A program made the translations under genes and the position numbers. 26,294 bases of DNA from Bacillota bacterium (GTDB lineage Bacteria; Bacillota; Clostridia; Acetivibrionales; DTU013), in contig JAEZCA010000069.1 of the NCBI GenBank assembly GCA_023412665.1, positions 1-26,294 on the forward strand, given 5' to 3'. Under the pieces are notes generated by a model, which saw nothing but the letters and a program-made list of their open reading frames with translations, was not told where the DNA came from and searched no databases. Of this stretch, positions 21,776 to 26,294 are shown piece by piece (the first letter of the stretch is position 1; each line of letters starts with the position of its first letter).

Positions 21776-23107
21776 CTATTTCTTCCCCCCTTGCTCCTTG
21801 GCCGCCAGTTTTCTCAGCTCCGACTTGGCATAGCGCATTGACTGCACCAGATGCCTGGAGGCTGGACAAACATAAGAACAGCAGCCGCATTCCATACAAT
21901 CATTAACATGGTATTTCATTGTTTCTTCAAAATTGCCCCTCATAACATTTGCATTAATATAAAGAGGCATAAGCGACATCGGGCATGCCGCCACACATTT
22001 TCCGCAGCGTATGCAAACCGATTCCTTCGGCTCGACAGCTTCCTTCTCGCTCAATGCAAGCAGAGCGTTGGTCTGCTTTAAAACGGAGTTGTCAAGAGTA
22101 TACTGCGCTACACCCATCATAGGTCCCCCCATGATAATCTTGCGCGGCTCTTCACTGAAGCCTCCGCAGAATTCGAACACTTCCTTGAGCGGTGTGCCGA
22201 TCAATACTTCCACATTCATTGGATTAGCCGCAGCACCGCCGTCAATGGTCACCTTCTTTTTGATCAGGGGCATACCTGTCTTCAAATAATTCGCAAAAAA
22301 TGATACTGTAGTAACATTCTGCGCAAGTACGCCAACATCTGACGGCAGCTTTCCGGCAGGTACCTTTCTTCCAGTTACTGCATATATAAGCTGCTTTTCA
22401 CCGCCCTGGGGGTAACGTGCAGCAAGGCAAACCACCTCAATATTGTCTCTGTCCTGTATAAGGGAGGATATCCTGTCAATAGCCTGAGGCTTGTTTTCCT
22501 CGATAGCTATAAAGGCCTTTGTAATGCCGGTAATCTCCATTACCTTTTTTGTTCCCTCAATGATGCCTTCAGGATTCTCCATCATCTCCCTATAGTCCGA
22601 TGTGATATAGGGCTCACATTCCGCACCGTTTATTACAAGCATGTCAAGGATCTTGCCAGGCGGCGGCGAAAGCTTCACGCTAGTCGGAAAACCTGCCCCT
22701 CCAAGCCCGACCAGACCTGATTCCCTGACGCATCTTAACAGACTGTCTTTATCGGTACATACGGGAGGAACTACGCTTTCATGTACCTCCTGCAATCCAT
22801 CGGGCTTTATTTCAACTGCCATTACTTCAATACCAGTCGAATATAATACCGGTTTCACATCAGTGACCGTTCCGGATACACTTGAATGCACAGGAGCTGC
22901 GATCATCTTCTCGGAATCCCCGATTTTCTGGCCTACCAGTACCCTGTCCCCCTTTTTCACAAGAGGCATACAAGGCGCGCCTATATGCTGCAGCATCGGT
23001 ATGACAACCTTTGAAGGCAGCGGCATCTTAACCGTTTCCAGCTCCGAGGTCTCTTTATGATGACCGGGCTTTATGCCGCCCTTAAATGACTTTAAAGCTT
23101 TAATCAA
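21776..23107 (-). CDS. rnfC: Rnf complex subunit C, NADH-binding iron-sulfur subunit
   Basis: A 443-residue peripheral subunit that passes electrons to NAD+. The N-terminal part has the RnfC/NuoF-like nucleotide and FMN fold with the glycine-rich block SGLVGLGGAGFPTSVKL near 129-145 and INGAECEPYITSDYR after it. Two [4Fe-4S] motifs lie at the C-terminus: C365, C368, C371, C375 (CIRCGKCVAACP) and C404, C407, C410, C414 (CMECGCCSYVCP). The start codon is a TTG at 23107 with GAGGTGG about 5 bases upstream. It is the first gene of the operon and carries a large leader hairpin 26 bases ahead of the start. Confidence 0.97.
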   Translation of the reverse strand: MIKALKSFKGGIKPGHHKETSELETVKMPLPSKVVIPMLQHIGAPCMPLVKKGDRVLVGQKIGDSEKMIAAPVHSSVSGTVTDVKPVLYSTGIEVMAVEIKPDGLQEVHESVVPPVCTDKDSLLRCVRESGLVGLGGAGFPTSVKLSPPPGKILDMLVINGAECEPYITSDYREMMENPEGIIEGTKKVMEITGITKAFIAIEENKPQAIDRISSLIQDRDNIEVVCLAARYPQGGEKQLIYAVTGRKVPAGKLPSDVGVLAQNVTTVSFFANYLKTGMPLIKKKVTIDGGAAANPMNVEVLIGTPLKEVFEFCGGFSEEPRKIIMGGPMMGVAQYTLDNSVLKQTNALLALSEKEAVEPKESVCIRCGKCVAACPMSLMPLYINANVMRGNFEETMKYHVNDCMECGCCSYVCPASRHLVQSMRYAKSELRKLAAKEQGGKK

Positions 23108-23132
23108 TCAATCCACCTCACAATCATTAGTA

Positions 23133-23195
23133 GACACTCCGACCACAAAATCGCGGAACCGATAAGGTCCTTTCCGCCCTAATGTGGGGAGTGCC
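23133..23195 (-). promoter_or_regulatory. Nested leader hairpin upstream of rnfC
   Basis: GACACTCC with GGAGTGCC, CCACA with TGTGG, and GCGGAA with TTCCGC form one extended stem of about 19 pairs interrupted by small internal loops, ending 15 bases before the rnfC SD site. There is no T-run, so a translational or RNA-stability control is more likely than termination. Confidence 0.6.
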
Positions 23196-23358
23196 CTTCT
23201 ATTTACAGCAATTAGTAACTTATCTTCATTTACCGCAGCATCTTGTCATTGTCATTACTACAAAAGCAACCTGTATTCCATGCCGCAGCAATCCCTTATC
23301 CTGCTTAATGAAAGATCTGCTGTGTTCTTTAGTTGTTTCCATAACAACACTTAACATC

Positions 23359-23439
23359 ATTACCGTACATATTCTATCACTTATCAATGATGTATGCTAT
23401 AGATTTTCATTAATTAATTTTTTAACAAATTGTATACAA
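23359..23439 (-). promoter_or_regulatory. rnf upstream region: weak promoter and a TTGTATACAA palindrome
   Basis: Minus strand TTGATA, 17 bases, GGTAAT gives a weak promoter match (23359-23387). The perfect palindrome TTGTATACAA at 23430-23439 lies 43 bases upstream of its -35 and resembles GntR/FadR-type operators. The remaining stretch 23196-23562 holds no gene that I can support; a 38-codon open stretch exists but has no SD site. Confidence 0.35.
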
Positions 23440-23562
23440 AGTACAATGCGATTGTTTTATATCCCACTGATGCTAACGTTTTGCGTATATATGTGCATTG
23501 TTTTGAAGCGCCTTCCAGCCAATCCAAACGGTTCCTCAGCCTAATACCGCTGGTACCGCAGA

Positions 23563-25251
23563 CTAGGAAAGCTCCGTATAGATTCTTTCCATGAGGACAG
23601 CCATCTGACCACGCCTGATGGTATCGCTGGGTCTGAACGTACCATCCGGGAAGCCTTCTATGAATCCACGCGCTGTCATTCTGCCAATGGCTTCATACGA
23701 CCAGGTTGATAACACCAGATCAACATCTGCAAATTCAGCCTGCACAACTTCACTGCCTTCGCCTGACCCGCTGTCTTCACTGATGACATTTTCTGCACTG
23801 TCGGCACCGCCCATCAGTCTGTCCAGTATCACAGCCATTTGCTCCCGTGTCAGCGCCGCATCAGGTTCAAACTCACCGCCACCGACGCCCTGCATTATAC
23901 CTGCATTTACAGCCGTTTCAATCTCCACACGGGCCCAGTGCCCTGTGATATCTGAGAATGCTGCCTTGTCTGCAGTTACTGAAGTTGTCTTGATATCCAG
24001 CACCCTTACAAGAAGAGCAGCCGCCTGCGCCCTTGTCATTGACGAGTCCGGCATGAATTGGGTACTGGAGACACCATTCATCCAACCTTTGTCCAGCGCA
24101 TAAATAATGGAAGCCTTTGCCCAATGCTTCTGGATGTCGCTGAAATATTTACCGTCCAGCCACAGAGAATAATACTCCCATGTGCTTTTGCTCTCCTGTC
24201 CAAGGCTCCAGCTGCCTGTTCCCAGCAGGTTATATTTTCCTACCAGCTCCAGCTTGTGCTTGATCGACGCTTCATTTTCATACCAGAATTCGTATGTCCC
24301 CTGTTCCAGCTGCTTACCGAAAATCACAGGCTTTCTGTCAGTTGCCTTAATTGTGATAACGGCCTTGGGTGATTTATGTGTATTGTCAAAGACCACCTTT
24401 CCATTGAACTCCTTGATCAACGCCTCTACCGTATTATTGCTGACACCATAGCCGCCGTAATCCGCGCCCTGCTTCCAGAGCCTTCCGTAGAATGCTATGC
24501 CGAGTACAAGCTTGTTTGCGGGCACTTCCTTTAGTGCTGCCTTTACGGAGTCCTCAACAAAGCCATATCCGGCAACAGGCCCGGCTCCGCCGGTAGCGCT
24601 CACATAGCCCTGGTAGTGATGATCATAAGCCATAAGCATGATATAGTCGGAATATTGCTGCAGCGCAGCCAGATCATATGAAGCATGCCAGCCTACTGAA
24701 ATATTGTATGGGTTTGGGGCTACAGCAACTGAGACACTTTTGCCGGAAGGGAGCTTATTTCTTAGCATGCGAACAAATTCGGTGTACTTGTCTCTTTCCT
24801 GTTCACTCATGTTCTCAATGTCAACGTTTACACCGTCCAAATTATATTTCGTTATTGCATCAACGATTTGATCAGAAAGAACCTCGGCATTATTCAATGC
24901 ATTGACCCCTGATTCCTTGTCCCAGTGGTTGCTTAGAAAGGGAGTGACTTTGATGCCTTGATTATGCATATCATCAATAAAGGCCCGGTCAACCGCCCCG
25001 GTGAGTTTTAGAGTACCATCCTTATTCAGATCAAAATAGCTTGGAGATATATGATCCAACGCCCCATTCGTGTCATTGACATACCCCGAATATGCCGCTG
25101 TATTACCAAAGTATATATAAGACATATTGAAGCGTTTTGTATCGGACTGAATATTATTACCTGCAAACAATTCGAAATAGGATACAATAGAAATAATTAC
25201 CGCTAATATAAGCAATACCGATATTTTTTGCTTTTTACTTATACCTGTCAA
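23563..25251 (-). CDS. Membrane-anchored GH18 glycosidase with three SLH domains
   Basis: About 562 residues: a signal anchor (KISVLLILAVIISIVSYF), a glycoside hydrolase family 18 domain of roughly 320 residues, then three S-layer homology repeats. The catalytic block LDGVNVDIEN ends in the acid Glu, as in the spore-lytic YaaH/SleL branch, which acts on N-acetylglucosamine polymers such as peptidoglycan or cortex. SLH repeats start at YFSDIQKHWAKASIIYALDK, AFSDITGHWARVEIETAV and EFADVDLVLSTWSYEAIG; they bind pyruvylated wall polymers. The third has a Ser/Glu/Gly-rich linker before it. The start is a TTG at 25251, because AGGAG lies 7 bases before it; a GTG 12 codons upstream would put that SD inside the gene. 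The substrate is inferred. Confidence 0.88.
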   Translation of the reverse strand: MTGISKKQKISVLLILAVIISIVSYFELFAGNNIQSDTKRFNMSYIYFGNTAAYSGYVNDTNGALDHISPSYFDLNKDGTLKLTGAVDRAFIDDMHNQGIKVTPFLSNHWDKESGVNALNNAEVLSDQIVDAITKYNLDGVNVDIENMSEQERDKYTEFVRMLRNKLPSGKSVSVAVAPNPYNISVGWHASYDLAALQQYSDYIMLMAYDHHYQGYVSATGGAGPVAGYGFVEDSVKAALKEVPANKLVLGIAFYGRLWKQGADYGGYGVSNNTVEALIKEFNGKVVFDNTHKSPKAVITIKATDRKPVIFGKQLEQGTYEFWYENEASIKHKLELVGKYNLLGTGSWSLGQESKSTWEYYSLWLDGKYFSDIQKHWAKASIIYALDKGWMNGVSSTQFMPDSSMTRAQAAALLVRVLDIKTTSVTADKAAFSDITGHWARVEIETAVNAGIMQGVGGGEFEPDAALTREQMAVILDRLMGGADSAENVISEDSGSGEGSEVVQAEFADVDLVLSTWSYEAIGRMTARGFIEGFPDGTFRPSDTIRRGQMAVLMERIYTELS

Positions 25252-25511
25252 TGAAATACTCCTCCCTCCACCTCTATAAAAAAACACTAGTACCTATAAC
25301 CTTACAGGAGGTATGGCTGTAATTCAATAAACAAATTATGTAAACCTGCAGAGGTTACATTCCAACATTAAATGAAATAATGGTTATAGAAATAAATCCA
25401 GGCATTTTTGAATATATTTTTAATATGAAGAAAATCACAATGTTCTATATTCATAAGAAGTGGTCGGCTGCCATGCTTTGGGAGCATCTGGCTGTTCTTC
25501 GGACTACACGC
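25252..25511. other. Upstream region of the glycosidase gene
   Basis: There is no convincing gene. An imperfect inverted repeat (TGTAAACCT-GCAG-AGGTTACA, 25339-25359) lies 88 bases upstream of the glycosidase start. A plus-strand open stretch (25380-25595) encodes a Lys-rich then hydrophobic tail (KKAVILAALLIPLIFLVFLL) but has no SD site and overlaps two terminators, so I do not call it a gene. Confidence 0.35.
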
Positions 25512-25540
25512 AAAAAAAAAGCGGTCATACTTGCCGCTTT
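25512..25540 (-). terminator. Second terminator downstream of threonine synthase
   Basis: AAAGCGG/CCGCTTT stem, 9-base loop, followed by nine T residues on the minus strand. It backs up the terminator at 25626-25649. Confidence 0.75.
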
Positions 25541-25625
25541 ATTGATACCGCTGATATTTCTGGTATTTCTTTTATTCAGTCATCTGAATCCTTGACTAAA
25601 TATCCACAAACTGACATGAGCCAGC

Positions 25626-25649
25626 AAAAAAGCGATCACTATGATCGCT
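25626..25649 (-). terminator. Terminator of threonine synthase
   Basis: AGCGATC/GATCGCT stem with a 5-base loop and TTTTTT on the minus strand, 49 bases after the thrC stop. Confidence 0.85.
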
Positions 25650-25697
25650 CTTTGGTATTTATCTATTAAAATCCATTAGCCTTCTGCCAGTACTGCC

Positions 25698-26294
25698 CTA
25701 TTTAAGACCAAGTATCTTTATGACTTGTTCCTTCATTTCATCTCTGTCGCAGACACTGTCATGCAGGATGGCCCTGTCGCACAGCCCATCAAGGCCTGCC
25801 GGTATATCAAGCCCGCATTGCTCGGCAAGCATGCCCAGCAGTTCGAATTCATTTTTTCCTGCAACAGCTTCATCACCAAATATAGCTTTAGCAACACTCT
25901 CATTAAATTTAAATGGGCTTGCGGTAGATGCTATAACGGTCTTTGTCATGTCTCCTGTGGAGATGACATACTTGTCGTAAACATCCACACCTACTGCTGT
26001 GTGCGTATCTATCAGATATTCGTAATCCTCGTAGACATCCCTTATGGTCTCAAGTGTCTCGTGCTCTGTCGTATACGCAGCCCAGTACAGTTCGGACAGC
26101 TTCCGCTTCACTTCACCATAAATGATATATTTGCCTTCATTTTTCAGCTTGGTCATCCATTCGAGCACCTGTTCTCCGTCATGCTCCGTCAGCTCAAAAA
26201 GAAGCCTCTCAAGGTTGCTGGAAATAAGTATGTCCATAGAAGGCGATATTGTTTTCTTGAACTCTCTTTCACGGTTGTAAAGTCCTGTATTGAT
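25698..26294 (-). CDS. thrC: Threonine synthase, C-terminal part (5' end outside the window)
   Basis: 199 codons are present, and the frame stays open to the window edge. The block KKTISPSMDILISSNLERLL is characteristic of the bacterial/fungal-type threonine synthase, a PLP enzyme that converts O-phosphohomoserine to threonine in the cytoplasm. Further typical text is DVYEDYEYLIDTHTAVGVDV and VIASTASPFKF. The PLP-lysine lies in the missing N-terminal part. An apparent internal ATG at 26237 is not the start, because conserved residues precede it. It is followed by two strong terminators and then the glycosidase gene in the same orientation, so the two are probably separate transcripts. Confidence 0.93.
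   Translation of the reverse strand: MNTGLYNREREFKKTISPSMDILISSNLERLLFELTEHDGEQVLEWMTKLKNEGKYIIYGEVKRKLSELYWAAYTTEHETLETIRDVYEDYEYLIDTHTAVGVDVYDKYVISTGDMTKTVIASTASPFKFNESVAKAIFGDEAVAGKNEFELLGMLAEQCGLDIPAGLDGLCDRAILHDSVCDRDEMKEQVIKILGLK

Noticed and set aside
23242..23358. 38-codon minus-strand open frame in the rnf leader (ends TRCCGK)
   Set aside because: No SD site and no conservation evidence; it could be a leader peptide but I cannot support it.
25380..25595. Small plus-strand Lys-rich/hydrophobic protein
   Set aside because: No SD site, and its codons run through the AAAGCGG/CCGCTTT terminator; the hydrophobic text is probably chance.

Overview
The window looks like a chromosomal segment of an anaerobic Gram-positive bacterium of the class Clostridia. 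The grounds are a complete Rnf complex in the clostridial order rnfC-D-G-E-A-B, ECF-type vitamin transporter S components, strong Shine-Dalgarno sites with some TTG starts, consensus sigma-A promoters, and a surface glycosidase with three S-layer homology (SLH) domains. Most genes lie on the minus strand. Base composition is moderate, except for the AT-rich accessory gene near 11.4-12.0 kb. Species cannot be named from the sequence alone.

Layout. 1-2.8 kb: the tail of a TPR-like protein (+), then, on the minus strand, a membrane protein, an RluA-type pseudouridine synthase and a class I methyltransferase. 2.9-5.1 kb: galT-galK, translationally coupled. 5.1-5.4 kb: a decayed acetyltransferase C-terminus, a galT promoter and a long inverted repeat. 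5.4-9.7 kb: a marR-ABC-ABC multidrug exporter operon with a consensus promoter and two MarR-type palindromes. 9.7-13.5 kb: an accessory island beside tRNA-Val(GAC). It holds a nuclease-fold/AbiEi-like gene, a diverged 0.7-0.8 kb duplication of that gene's 5' half and upstream region, an orphan copy of the tRNA terminator, an uncharacterised AT-rich gene, a hairpin-dense IS200/IS605-like remnant and an octanucleotide tandem array. 13.5-15.4 kb: a small zinc-ribbon protein and a divergent FAD-dependent dehydrogenase. 15.6-17.8 kb: two ECF S components, thiT behind a clear TPP riboswitch and queT behind a structured leader with its own terminator that I cannot assign. 17.9-23.2 kb: the rnf operon, with a REP-like repeat at its 3' end and a large leader hairpin at its 5' end. 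23.6-25.3 kb: a GH18-SLH glycosidase. 25.7-26.3 kb: the C-terminus of threonine synthase.

How the genes work together. Rnf couples ferredoxin oxidation to NAD+ reduction and ion pumping, the main respiratory step in many clostridia. galT/galK feed galactose into glucose metabolism. The two S components scavenge thiamine and a queuosine precursor with a shared ECF module encoded elsewhere. The exporter pair is probably self-regulated through its MarR protein.

The best candidates for new biology are the structured RNA/mobile remnant at 12.14-12.35 kb, the duplicated tRNA-flanking unit with its AbiEi-like gene, the unassigned queT leader, and the duplicated Shine-Dalgarno array before the pseudouridine synthase gene.
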